Shown here in pieces: positions 33,041 to 41,676 of a DNA stretch of 64,000 nucleotides. The stretch lies in the NCBI RefSeq assembly GCF_000956535.1, contig NZ_JYIY01000067.1, forward strand, positions 1-64,000, given 5' to 3'. Position numbers and translations under genes: made by a program. The notes under the pieces were generated by a model. It worked only from the letters and a program-made list of their open reading frames with translations. It was not told where the DNA came from and made no database searches. Within the stretch, counting starts at the first letter, position 1. Every line of letters starts with the position of its first letter. The DNA comes from Microbacterium ginsengisoli (GTDB lineage Bacteria; Actinomycetota; Actinomycetes; Actinomycetales; Microbacteriaceae).

Positions 33041-36000
33041 GTGACGTCCGACACCGTGCCCCCCGCCGACGCGGCTGTGCGGGCGCTGGTGCGCTCGGCG
33101 CCCGCGGCGCTCACGGGCGTCGTGACGGGCGCTCCCGGCTCGGGCAAGACGACGCTGCTCGTCGAGCGTGCCGCCGCGCTCGTCGCGGCCGGGTCGGACC
33201 CCGACGCGGTGCTCGTCCTCACGCCCACGCGTCAGACGGCGACGGCGCTGCGCGACCGCTTGTCCCTTGCGCTCGGGCGCGCGACGTCAGGCCCGCCGGC
33301 GCGTTCGCTGACCTCCTTCGCGTTCCAGCTCGTCCGCGCGCATGCCGTGCACACCGGCGACGAGCCGCCCCTGCTGCTCACGGCGTCCGACGACGACCAG
33401 ATCCTCGCCGACCTCCTCGCCGGCGACGCCGAGGACGAGGCATCCGGTCGCTCGCGCTGGCCGGACGCGCTCGGAGCCGCCACCCGCGCAACCCGCGGCT
33501 TCCGCGGTGAACTGCGGGCCTTCATCGCCGACGCGCGCACGCTCGCGCTGACCCCCGCCCGCATCGCCGCGCTCGCCGACGCCGAGGCCGAGATCGTGTG
33601 GACGGCGCTCGCGTCGTTCCTCGCCGAGTACGAAGGCGTGCTGGGCGACATGCGCGCCTCGACGCGTGACGCGGCGGGCCTCACGCTCGAGGCCGTCGAG
33701 CTGGTGCGCGCTCTTCCCGTCGACCACCCCGTGTTCGCTGCGGTGCGGCGGCTCGACGCCGTGATCGTCGACGACGCCCAGGAGCTGACATCCGGGGGCG
33801 TCGATCTCCTCGCCGCGCTGCGGGACCGTGGCGTCGGCGTCGTCGCCTTCGGTGACCCCGACCTCGCCTCGGGCGCATATCGCGGGGCGAGGCCAGAGAA
33901 CCTCGCCGCGCTGGGCGCGCGTCTCGGATCTCTCGGCGCGCTCACCGAGCCGCACCGAGCGCAGGGCGACCTGATCGAGGCACAGCGGCGCGTGACCGTG
34001 CGCATCGGGGCCGCGGGGGGCGTCGCGCACCGCACCGCACCCGCCGGGGAATGGGTCGGCGACGGCGGCCTGCGCGCGGTGGTGGCGACATCCGTCGACG
34101 ACGAGCTCGACGAGATCGCGCGCACCCTGCGCGAGCGCCGACTGCGTGACGGAGTGCCGTGGGGCGAGCTGGCCGTCATCGCGCACGACACCCGTCAGGT
34201 GCAGGCGCTCGAGGCGGGTCTCGCCGCCCGGGAGGTGCCCACGCGCGGTCAGGGCCAGGGGGTTCCGCTCGGACAGGTGCCCGCCGTGCGCGACCTGCTG
34301 ACGGTGGTGCTGGCGGCCGGCGACGCGGTGGTGGCACCCGCGGCCGCGGCCGACGTCCTCGTGGCGGCGGGGCTCGATCCGCTCGATGTGCGACGGGTGC
34401 GCACGGCGCTTCGCCATGCCCACCTCGGCGACGGCGGCGGGCGCACCGGTGCGGAACTGCTCGCCGCGGCGCTCGACGACCCGATGCACGCCGCGGCGAT
34501 CGACAGCCGCGAGGGGCGGGCGGTCGTGCGCACCGCCGAGGCCCTCTCGCGCATGCGTGCGCAGCTCGCCGACGGTGCAACCGCGCACGATCTGCTCTGG
34601 ACCGCGTGGGAAGCGAGCGGCCGTCAGGCGGGGTGGCTGGCCGCGACGAGCGGCCATGGCCCGGTCGCCGATCAGGCCCACCGAGATCTCGATGCGGTCG
34701 TCGCCCTGTTCCAGGCCGCCAAGCGCGACGCCGAGCGCGATGAGGATGCCGCCTCGCACCCGCTGCGGTTCGTGCACGCGGTGCTCGCCACCGATGTCGC
34801 CCCCGACCTGCTCGGCCGCGACCCCGATGCCGACGTGGTCGCGGTGCTGAGCCCGGCAGCCGCGCTCGGACGCGAGTTCGACACCGTCGTCATCGCGGGC
34901 GTACAAGAGGGCGTGTGGCCCAACACCCGACTGCGCGGCACACTGCTCGGCACGTGGCGCCTCCACGACGCCGCGGCCGGCGTCACGGCCGCTGCGGGTG
35001 TGCTCGACCGGCGGCGTGCCGTGCTCCATGATGAGCTTCGCCTGTTCGTGCGGGCCCTCTCCCGCGCCCGCACGCGGGTCGTCGTGACCGCGACGTCCGA
35101 CGACGATCATCGCCCCAGCGGGCTGTTCTCCCTGCTCCCCGACGCGGAGGCGGCGCGGGCGCTGCCGCCCCTCACGCTGCGCGGGGTCGTCGCCCAGCTG
35201 CGGCGGGCTGTCACCGCCGATGTCCCCGACAGGTCGGCGGCGGCGCAGCTCGCCGCGCTCGCGTCCGCCGGTGTCGCCGGGGCCCGCCCCGACGACTGGT
35301 ACGGCGTGGGGGCCGCGACATCCGATGCCCCGCTGCATTCGCTGGCGCACGGTGACATCCGCGTCTCGCCCTCCCGGCTCGCGGCGCTCGAGCAGTGCGA
35401 GCTCGACTGGGTCGTGCGCGAGCTCGGCGCCGACGCGGGAAGCACCGTCGCCGGGCTCGGCACGCTCATCCACGCGGCGCTCGAGGCGGCGCCGGACGCC
35501 GACGCCGTCGCGTTGTGGGAGGTCGTGGACGCCCGGTGGAACGAGCTCGGCTTCGAATCCGAGTGGCTCGAGCGTGCCGGGCGCGAGCGTGCCCGCGACC
35601 TCGTCGATCGTCTGGCGCAGTACCTCCGCGACTTCGCGGCGGGCGGCGGTGAGCTGCTCGCGAGCGAGACGCCGTTCGAGGTGGAGATCCCGCTGCCACC
35701 CCACGACGGCGAGGGACGTGCGCTGCTGCGCGGCGTCGTCGACCGCGTCGAGCGGCGGGCCGACGGCACCGTCGTGATCGTCGATCTGAAGACGGGTCGG
35801 GCCGAGCCGCGCACCGACAAGGCCGTGGTCGAGAACCCGCAGCTGCTCGCCTACCAGCTCGCCCACGACGCCGGGGCGATCGCGCCGTCGGCGGGCCTGC
35901 CCGCGGGCGGCGCCGAACTGCTGGTGCTGCACACCGGCACGGCGAAGCCCTACCTCGAACCGCGGCAGGCGCCGCTCGACGACGAAGCCCGCGAGCGGTT

Positions 36001-36136
36001 CATCGCCCGGCTGCAGCACGCGATCGCCGTGATGGCGGGCACGCGGTTCGCGGCGCCCTACGAGCAGCACTGCCGAGACGAGCACGCCCACGGTGTGTGC
36101 CGCATCCATGTGGTCGGAGCGGTGAGCGCGCCGTGA
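33041..36136 (+). CDS. adnA: AdnA-like helicase-nuclease subunit
   Basis: A 1031-residue UvrD-family motor with a C-terminal PD-(D/E)XK nuclease. It is one half of the AdnAB enzyme that resects double-strand breaks in actinobacteria. Walker A GAPGSGKTTL lies near residue 31. The Walker B-like VIVDDAQELT reads DD rather than DE, suggesting a weaker motor. The nuclease core is LLRGVVDRVE...VIVDLKTGR with a following QLLAYQLA. Cys residues in LEQCELDW and near the C-terminus (HCRDEHAHGVC) could form the Fe-S site of such nucleases. GTG start; its TGA overlaps the adnB GTG. Confidence 0.88.
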   Translation: MTSDTVPPADAAVRALVRSAPAALTGVVTGAPGSGKTTLLVERAAALVAAGSDPDAVLVLTPTRQTATALRDRLSLALGRATSGPPARSLTSFAFQLVRAHAVHTGDEPPLLLTASDDDQILADLLAGDAEDEASGRSRWPDALGAATRATRGFRGELRAFIADARTLALTPARIAALADAEAEIVWTALASFLAEYEGVLGDMRASTRDAAGLTLEAVELVRALPVDHPVFAAVRRLDAVIVDDAQELTSGGVDLLAALRDRGVGVVAFGDPDLASGAYRGARPENLAALGARLGSLGALTEPHRAQGDLIEAQRRVTVRIGAAGGVAHRTAPAGEWVGDGGLRAVVATSVDDELDEIARTLRERRLRDGVPWGELAVIAHDTRQVQALEAGLAAREVPTRGQGQGVPLGQVPAVRDLLTVVLAAGDAVVAPAAAADVLVAAGLDPLDVRRVRTALRHAHLGDGGGRTGAELLAAALDDPMHAAAIDSREGRAVVRTAEALSRMRAQLADGATAHDLLWTAWEASGRQAGWLAATSGHGPVADQAHRDLDAVVALFQAAKRDAERDEDAASHPLRFVHAVLATDVAPDLLGRDPDADVVAVLSPAAALGREFDTVVIAGVQEGVWPNTRLRGTLLGTWRLHDAAAGVTAAAGVLDRRRAVLHDELRLFVRALSRARTRVVVTATSDDDHRPSGLFSLLPDAEAARALPPLTLRGVVAQLRRAVTADVPDRSAAAQLAALASAGVAGARPDDWYGVGAATSDAPLHSLAHGDIRVSPSRLAALEQCELDWVVRELGADAGSTVAGLGTLIHAALEAAPDADAVALWEVVDARWNELGFESEWLERAGRERARDLVDRLAQYLRDFAAGGGELLASETPFEVEIPLPPHDGEGRALLRGVVDRVERRADGTVVIVDLKTGRAEPRTDKAVVENPQLLAYQLAHDAGAIAPSAGLPAGGAELLVLHTGTAKPYLEPRQAPLDDEARERFIARLQHAIAVMAGTRFAAPYEQHCRDEHAHGVCRIHVVGAVSAP

Positions 36137-39100
36137 CCGTCTCCGCTGCCGCGGTCGCCGCGGCCCTCGGCCAGTTCCCCCCGACCGACGAGCAGGCCCG
36201 CGTCATCGAGGCTGCGCTGGGCCCGGCGCTGGTGGTCGCCGGCGCCGGAAGCGGGAAGACCGAGACGATGGCGGGGCGCGTCGTCTGGCTCGTCGCCAAC
36301 CGGCTGGTCGCCCGTCACGAGGTGCTCGGCCTCACCTTCACGCGAAAGGCGGCCGGCGAGCTCGCCGAGCGCATCGAACGACGTCTCGCGCGCCTCGCCG
36401 AGTTCGAGGCGGCGGGCCTGGTCGACCGCCTCGACGAGCTGCACGCGGTCGGCGCGCTCGATGCCTTCGGCGAGCTCGAGCGCGCCGGAGCCCCCGCCGC
36501 GGAGCGCCGAGCACGCATCGCCGATCTCGCCGGACGGCTGGGAGCGGATGCCGCGGCGGGTGCCGTCGACCCCGACGACCTCCTCGATCGCCCCACCGTC
36601 GCGACCTACAACAGCTTCGCCGACGCCCTGGTGCGCGACAACGCGGTGCTGATCGGGCGCGACCCCGATGCGCAGGTGCTGTCGGAGTCGGCATCCTGGC
36701 TTCTCATGCGGCGGGTCGCGCTCGACAGCGACGATTCCCGGCTGGAGAGCCGCAGCGAATCGCTCGGCACGATCGTGTCGGCGGCCTTGGGGCTCGCGGG
36801 CGCCGCCGTCGACAACCTCGCCGACCTCGGCGACGTGGCCGCGTTCCCGTCGCGGTTCCGCGGCATCCTCGAACGGCCCTCCGAGACGGCACGGGTGAGT
36901 GTCTACGCGGACTTCCCCCGGTTCGTCGAGAAGGTCGACGGCCTCGAGGTGCTGGCGGGTCTCGCGGCCGGCTACGCGTCGGCGAAGGAACGTCGCGGAG
37001 TCATCGACTTCGCCGACCAGGTGGCCGGTGCGCTGCAGATCGTCGAGCGCCACCGGGATGTCGCTGAGGGCCTGCGCTCACGGTTCCGGGTGGTTCTGCT
37101 CGATGAGTACCAGGACACCTCGGTCGTCCAAGCGCGGTTGCTCGCGGCACTGTTCGCCGACACCGCCGTGATGGCGGTCGGCGACCCGCACCAGGCGATC
37201 TACGGCTGGCGGGGTGCCAGTGCGGGCAACCTCGACGACTTCCCGCGCGCCTTCGTGACTCGTGGCGCATGCGAACGCTTCTCCCTGCTGACCAGTTGGC
37301 GCAACAGCGCGGATGTGCTCGAGATCGCTTCGGCGCTGCTCGCACCGCTCGCCGGCGGGGCGGATGTCGCGGCCCTCCGCCCACGGCCGGGTGCGGCAAG
37401 GGGAGAGGTCGACCTCGAGATGGCCTCGACACTCGACGATGAGGCGGAACGGGTCGCGGAGTGGTTCGTGCGGGTCCGTGCCGAGCGCCGCTGCGTGGGC
37501 CTCTCGACGACCGGCGCGGTGCTGTTCCGGTCGAAGCGGCGCATGAGCGTGTTCGCCGAGGCCCTCGTGCGTCACCGCGTGCCGCATCGCGTGCTCGGAC
37601 TCGGTGGGCTTCTCGACACCCCCGAGGTGGTCGACATCGTGTCGGCGCTGCGGGTCATCGCCGATCCGCTCGCCGGGTCGGAGCTCATCCGTCTGCTGGT
37701 CGGGCCGCGGTGGGCGATCGGCGTCGCCGATCTGCGCGAGCTGCGGGCGCTCGGCGCCCGGCTCGCGCGACACGACGCGGCGCTCCAGCCCCTGGCCCCC
37801 GACGTCGTCGCGACCTTGCGCGCATCCGCGGCCGACGATCACGGCTCGCTCAGCGACGCGCTCGACTTCTTCCCCCGCGTGCGCGACGACCACGGCTGGC
37901 TCGCCGGCTTCACCCCGGCCGCGCGCACCCGACTGCGCGAGGCGGCCGGCGTGATCGCGGCCTGGCGCCGAGCCGCGGGACTTCCCGTGCTCGATCTCGT
38001 GCGACTGATCGAGAGCGAGCTGCGCCTCGACCTCGAGCTCGCCGCGAATGAGGCCCGCGGGCCTCAGCGCACCGCCCACGCGCAGGTGCGGGCTTTCACG
38101 GCCGAGATCGCGGGCTTCCTGTCCTCCGACGATGCGCGGTCGCTGCCCAGCCTGCTCGCGTGGCTCGACCACGCGGCATCCGTCGACGAGCTCGCCCCCC
38201 GACCGGAACCGACGGAGCCCGACGTCGTGCAGCTGCTGACGATCCACGGGTCGAAGGGTCTCGAGTGGGATGCGGTCGCGGTCGTGCGGATGGTCGAGGA
38301 CGAGCTTCCCGCCGCGAGCCGCGACGCCAAGGGATGGCTGACGTTCGGTGCGCTGCCGTTCGAGTTCCGCGGGGATGCCCCGTGGCTCCCGCGCCTCGCG
38401 TGGTCTGCGGCCGAGGCTCCCACCCAGCAGGCCCTGCGCGATGCGGTCGAGGCGTTCGGCGAGCAGAACCGCGACCGGCAGGTCGCCGAGGAACGCCGGC
38501 TGGCGTATGTCGCCGTGACCCGCGCGCGCGACCACCTGCTTCTCACCGGCTCATCGTGGGCGGGAACGGTGCAGCCACGGGCGGCGAGCCGGTTCCTGCG
38601 GGAGGCCGCGTCCGCGCTCGGGCGCGGCGCGGTGGACGTCGATCCGGGCGAGCGCCCCGATGACGTGGTGCGTACGGTGAGCTGGCCGCTCGATGCGCTG
38701 GGCAGTCGGAGGGAGAGGGTCGAGCGTGCGGCGGAGCTCGTGCGGGCGGCGGACGCCGTCATCCTCGATCCGGACCTGTCGCTTCTTCTCGTCGAACGCG
38801 ACGAGCAGCGGCGCGGGGGCGATCGTTCGGCACCGACCCGCATTCCCGCCTCGGCCTACAAGGACTTCACGACCGACTATTCGGCCGCCGTCGCCGCGCG
38901 GTCCCGTCCGCTCCCCGAGCGGCCGTACCGTGAGACGCGGATCGGCACGAGCTTCCACTCGTGGGTGGAGCGCCGTGCCGGACTCGCCGGCACGGCGGGG
39001 CTCGACGACGAACTCTGGGATGGGGACGAACCGGGCGGCGTCGCTGAGCCTGCCGCCCTCGCGCCGCTCATCGACGCCTTCCTCGCGTCGGAGTGGGCGC

Positions 39101-39390
39101 CTCTGCAACCGATCGAGGTGGAGACCGAGATCGACTTCCGACTCGACGATCTCGACGGGCGCCCTCACGTCATCGTGTGCAAGCTCGATGCCGTCTACCG
39201 GCGCGGCGACCGGATCGAGATCGTCGACTGGAAGACGGGCGCGCCGCCGCGGACGTCGTCGGAACGCGCCGAGCGGATGGTGCAGCTCGACCTCTACCGT
39301 CGGGCCTACCACTCCCGGCACGGGGTGCCGCTCGACCAGATCGACGTCGCGCTGTTCTACGTCGCGCACGGCCTGGTGCTGCGAGGCTGA
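36133..39390 (+). CDS. adnB: AdnB-like helicase-nuclease subunit
   Basis: A 1085-residue partner of the preceding gene. Walker A AGAGSGKTETM near residue 39; Walker B LLDEYQDTS; GDPHQAIYGWRGA; motif IV-VI elements ITIHGSKGLEWDAV-like and YVAVTRARDHL; and a C-terminal nuclease core KLDAVYRRGDRIEIVDWKTG with a following QLDLYRRAY. The intact DEYQD marks it as the stronger motor. The GTG at 36133 overlaps the adnA stop (GTGA). The encoded heterodimer is the actinobacterial counterpart of RecBCD/AddAB. Order and sizes match mycobacterial adnA-adnB. Confidence 0.9.
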   Translation: MTVSAAAVAAALGQFPPTDEQARVIEAALGPALVVAGAGSGKTETMAGRVVWLVANRLVARHEVLGLTFTRKAAGELAERIERRLARLAEFEAAGLVDRLDELHAVGALDAFGELERAGAPAAERRARIADLAGRLGADAAAGAVDPDDLLDRPTVATYNSFADALVRDNAVLIGRDPDAQVLSESASWLLMRRVALDSDDSRLESRSESLGTIVSAALGLAGAAVDNLADLGDVAAFPSRFRGILERPSETARVSVYADFPRFVEKVDGLEVLAGLAAGYASAKERRGVIDFADQVAGALQIVERHRDVAEGLRSRFRVVLLDEYQDTSVVQARLLAALFADTAVMAVGDPHQAIYGWRGASAGNLDDFPRAFVTRGACERFSLLTSWRNSADVLEIASALLAPLAGGADVAALRPRPGAARGEVDLEMASTLDDEAERVAEWFVRVRAERRCVGLSTTGAVLFRSKRRMSVFAEALVRHRVPHRVLGLGGLLDTPEVVDIVSALRVIADPLAGSELIRLLVGPRWAIGVADLRELRALGARLARHDAALQPLAPDVVATLRASAADDHGSLSDALDFFPRVRDDHGWLAGFTPAARTRLREAAGVIAAWRRAAGLPVLDLVRLIESELRLDLELAANEARGPQRTAHAQVRAFTAEIAGFLSSDDARSLPSLLAWLDHAASVDELAPRPEPTEPDVVQLLTIHGSKGLEWDAVAVVRMVEDELPAASRDAKGWLTFGALPFEFRGDAPWLPRLAWSAAEAPTQQALRDAVEAFGEQNRDRQVAEERRLAYVAVTRARDHLLLTGSSWAGTVQPRAASRFLREAASALGRGAVDVDPGERPDDVVRTVSWPLDALGSRRERVERAAELVRAADAVILDPDLSLLLVERDEQRRGGDRSAPTRIPASAYKDFTTDYSAAVAARSRPLPERPYRETRIGTSFHSWVERRAGLAGTAGLDDELWDGDEPGGVAEPAALAPLIDAFLASEWAPLQPIEVETEIDFRLDDLDGRPHVIVCKLDAVYRRGDRIEIVDWKTGAPPRTSSERAERMVQLDLYRRAYHSRHGVPLDQIDVALFYVAHGLVLRG

Positions 39391-39405
39391 CCTGCGCCAG
39401 GACGC

Positions 39406-39423
39406 GCGGGGGTCAGTCCCCGC
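39406..39423. terminator. Short hairpin between adnB and the convergent phosphotransferase gene
   Basis: GCGGGG at 39406-39411 pairs with CCCCGC at 39418-39423 around a 6-nt loop. It covers the stop of the minus-strand gene. It is a weak candidate. Confidence 0.3.
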
Positions 39424-40720
39424 CGACAGCCCAGCGGCGCAAGGCGGCGCGGGATGCCCGCTCGGCCTCGTCGGCATCTGCCACCGGGTCGAGATCGAGG
39501 TCGAGTGTCGGAGGAGCCGGGTCGTGGGGGATCGTGCGGGAACCTGCTCCCCATGAAGCGGCTTCGATCGGTTGGGTCGCCTGCGGATCGCCGTCGACGT
39601 CCCCAGCGGGGTCGGCGTCGCCGTCGACGACTGCGAGGTCGTCACGTGTCTCGCCCGTCTCGATGTCGCCGAAGGCCGAGAGGTCGGCGCGGTCGAAGGC
39701 GTCGGTCTGCAGCGAAGTGTCCCCGCGCGGCGTGGCGGCCGCGGGAACACGGTCGAGCACGTCCATCGCCGCCTGCACATCGCTGTGACGTACCGGAGTG
39801 AGGTCTTCACCGCGCGTGCTCTCGTCGAGCGAGGCCAGCAGGCTCGCCGCGTCGGCGACGACGTCGTGATCGTCGCTCTCGAGTCCGTGCACGAGCCACT
39901 TCGCGAACTCGAGCTCGGCGTAGAGGCGCGAGCGCTCGGTGAGATGGGCATCGCCGGCGCGCACGGATGCCGCGGCATACGCCTCGCGCACGGTCGCCGC
40001 GGCCACCGGGGCCGCCGCGAGCCAGTGCAGGTCGGCGGCGGCGTCGCCGACGGACAGCCCGTGCCAGTCGATGAGGCCGGATACGCGGAGGTCGTCGTCG
40101 CCCGTGAACACGAATGCGCCCGCGTCGACGCCGCCGAGCACGACGACGGTCTCGAACTCCCAGAGCGAATCGGCGTCGATCGCGGTCATCCAGCGCGCCC
40201 GGAGGGTGCGCGGCAGGTGCCCGCTCGCGGCGGCGCGATCGATGAGACGACGGGTCTCGTCGCGCACCTGATCGCTCGTGCGCACCGGCAGGCCCTCGGA
40301 ACGCACGACGGCGACAGGGAGCGCGTGCACGGCAGCGAGCGCGGCGCCCAGCGCCGTCGCCACGCCGCGACCGTCCGGGATCTGCGCGGCGTCGACGTGC
40401 CAGCCGTCGACCAGGTCGGTGACCAGCGCGGGGGAGCCGTCGACGACGGTCTGACCGACGGCGACGGGAGCGGCGAACGGGAGCACCGCGCGCACGCCAT
40501 CGGTCAGTGCGGCGAGGGCGCGTGCCTCGGCGCGCAGCTGCTCGGCGGCGTCTACGGTGGCGGCGACCCGCACGGCGAGGCGCCGGCCGTCGTCGAGTAC
40601 GACGACGGCCGAGTCGAATCGTCCGGCCGCGCCATCGGTGAGCGCGCCGGCGGCGACGATGCGGGCACCCGGAACGGCGGCGGTGACGCTCGCGGCTAGA
40701 GTGAACGGGGTGCGCGCCAT
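39413..40720 (-). CDS. Phosphotransferase-family protein with degraded catalytic loop
   Basis: A 435-residue protein with an aminoglycoside/macrolide-phosphotransferase-like fold in residues 1-300 and an acidic, probably disordered C-terminal tail (about 320-435, Asp/Ala/Pro-rich). Where active members have HGDxxxxN, this protein reads LGGVDAGAF (residues 195-203), so the catalytic Asp and Asn are absent. The ATP-Lys position reads AVRV. The later Asp in LIDWHG (218) remains. It is therefore probably a pseudo-enzyme or has a different role. ATG six bases after a minus-strand TACCCT. It lies between adnB and nudC. Confidence 0.75.
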   Translation of the reverse strand: MARTPFTLAASVTAAVPGARIVAAGALTDGAAGRFDSAVVVLDDGRRLAVRVAATVDAAEQLRAEARALAALTDGVRAVLPFAAPVAVGQTVVDGSPALVTDLVDGWHVDAAQIPDGRGVATALGAALAAVHALPVAVVRSEGLPVRTSDQVRDETRRLIDRAAASGHLPRTLRARWMTAIDADSLWEFETVVVLGGVDAGAFVFTGDDDLRVSGLIDWHGLSVGDAAADLHWLAAAPVAAATVREAYAAASVRAGDAHLTERSRLYAELEFAKWLVHGLESDDHDVVADAASLLASLDESTRGEDLTPVRHSDVQAAMDVLDRVPAAATPRGDTSLQTDAFDRADLSAFGDIETGETRDDLAVVDGDADPAGDVDGDPQATQPIEAASWGAGSRTIPHDPAPPTLDLDLDPVADADEAERASRAALRRWAVGGD

Positions 40721-40726
40721 GCCCTC

Positions 40727-40732
40727 AGGGTA
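40727..40732 (-). promoter_or_regulatory. -10 box of the phosphotransferase-like gene
   Basis: Minus-strand TACCCT ends six bases before the ATG at 40720, leaderless. It is divergent from nudC. Confidence 0.5.
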
Positions 40733-40782
40733 GGTTGCGAGGTCCCCCCTCGCCCGGCGCCACGCCCTGGGAGGAGCGATCG

Positions 40783-41676
40783 ATGTCGGCACGTAACGCG
40801 CCCGAGGACGGTGCGACGGCAGGCTTCGATCGGGCCGGCGATGAGCGCTCCGACGCCGCCCTGGTCGACGCGCTCCGCGCCGACCCGGCGACCCGCGTGC
40901 TGGTCGTGCGCGGCGACCGGGTGTCGCTCACACCCGACAGCGCGCTGGAGCTCGTCCCGCCCGCGGCGGTCACCGGTCATCGCGTCGTGTGGGCGCTCCT
41001 CGGGCGCCTCGACGGCGTCGCCGTGCTGCTCGCCGCGTCGGCCGCGCAGCCGGCGGAGGAGACCACCGGCTCGCCGCTGCGCGCCGTCGCCGCGGCGTTG
41101 GTCCCCGCCGAGGCGGAGCTCGCGGTCACCGGCGTCGCGCTCGGACGATGGCTGCTGGATGCCCCGTACTGCCCCGCCTGCGGTGAGCTCACCGATCTGG
41201 TCGCCTCCGGCTGGGCGCGGCACTGCCCCCGCTGCGGGCGCGAGCACTTCCCGCGCACCGACCCCGCGGTGATCGCGGCGGTGCGGCATCCGACCGATCC
41301 CGATCTGCTGCTCCTCGGCGCCAACGCCGCGTGGGAGCAGCGGCGCTACTCATGCTTCGCCGGTTTCGTGGAGGCGGGCGAGTCGCTCGAGCAGACCCTG
41401 GTGCGCGAAATCCGCGAAGAGGCGGGCATCACCGTCGGCGACGTCGATTATCGCGGCTCGCAGGCGTGGCCGTACCCTCGCTCCCTCATGCTCGGCTTCC
41501 TCGTACGCGCGCTCGATGCTGCCGCGCAGGGTGACGGCGAAGAGATCGTCGAGGTGCGCTGGTTCCACCGCGATGAGATCGGTCGGGCACTCGCCGGCGA
41601 ATCCGATCTGCTGCTGCCCGGTCCGTCCTCGATCGCCTACCGTCTCATCACGGCCTGGCACGCGGAGCGGCCGTGA
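40783..41676 (+). CDS. nudC: NAD(+) diphosphatase (NudC)
   Basis: A 297-residue Nudix hydrolase that cleaves NADH/NAD+ and can remove NAD caps from RNA. A zinc ribbon is formed by Cys130, Cys133, Cys148 and Cys151. The Nudix box runs from GFVEAGES (about 194) through REIREEAGI. The family-specific SQAWPYPRS lies near residue 226. The N-terminal NUDIX-like domain is present. The ATG at 40783 is chosen for GGGAGGAG 7 nt upstream; homologues also begin near here. Its TGA overlaps the uvrD2 GTG, so the two are coupled. Confidence 0.93.
   Translation: MSARNAPEDGATAGFDRAGDERSDAALVDALRADPATRVLVVRGDRVSLTPDSALELVPPAAVTGHRVVWALLGRLDGVAVLLAASAAQPAEETTGSPLRAVAAALVPAEAELAVTGVALGRWLLDAPYCPACGELTDLVASGWARHCPRCGREHFPRTDPAVIAAVRHPTDPDLLLLGANAAWEQRRYSCFAGFVEAGESLEQTLVREIREEAGITVGDVDYRGSQAWPYPRSLMLGFLVRALDAAAQGDGEEIVEVRWFHRDEIGRALAGESDLLLPGPSSIAYRLITAWHAERP

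Noticed and set aside
33287..36109. A 940-codon minus-strand frame opposite adnA
   Set aside because: It is antisense to the Walker and nuclease motifs of a clear AdnA-like gene, with no domains.
39413..40720. Calling the phosphotransferase-like gene an antibiotic-resistance kinase
   Set aside because: The catalytic loop residues are missing and the neighbourhood is housekeeping.
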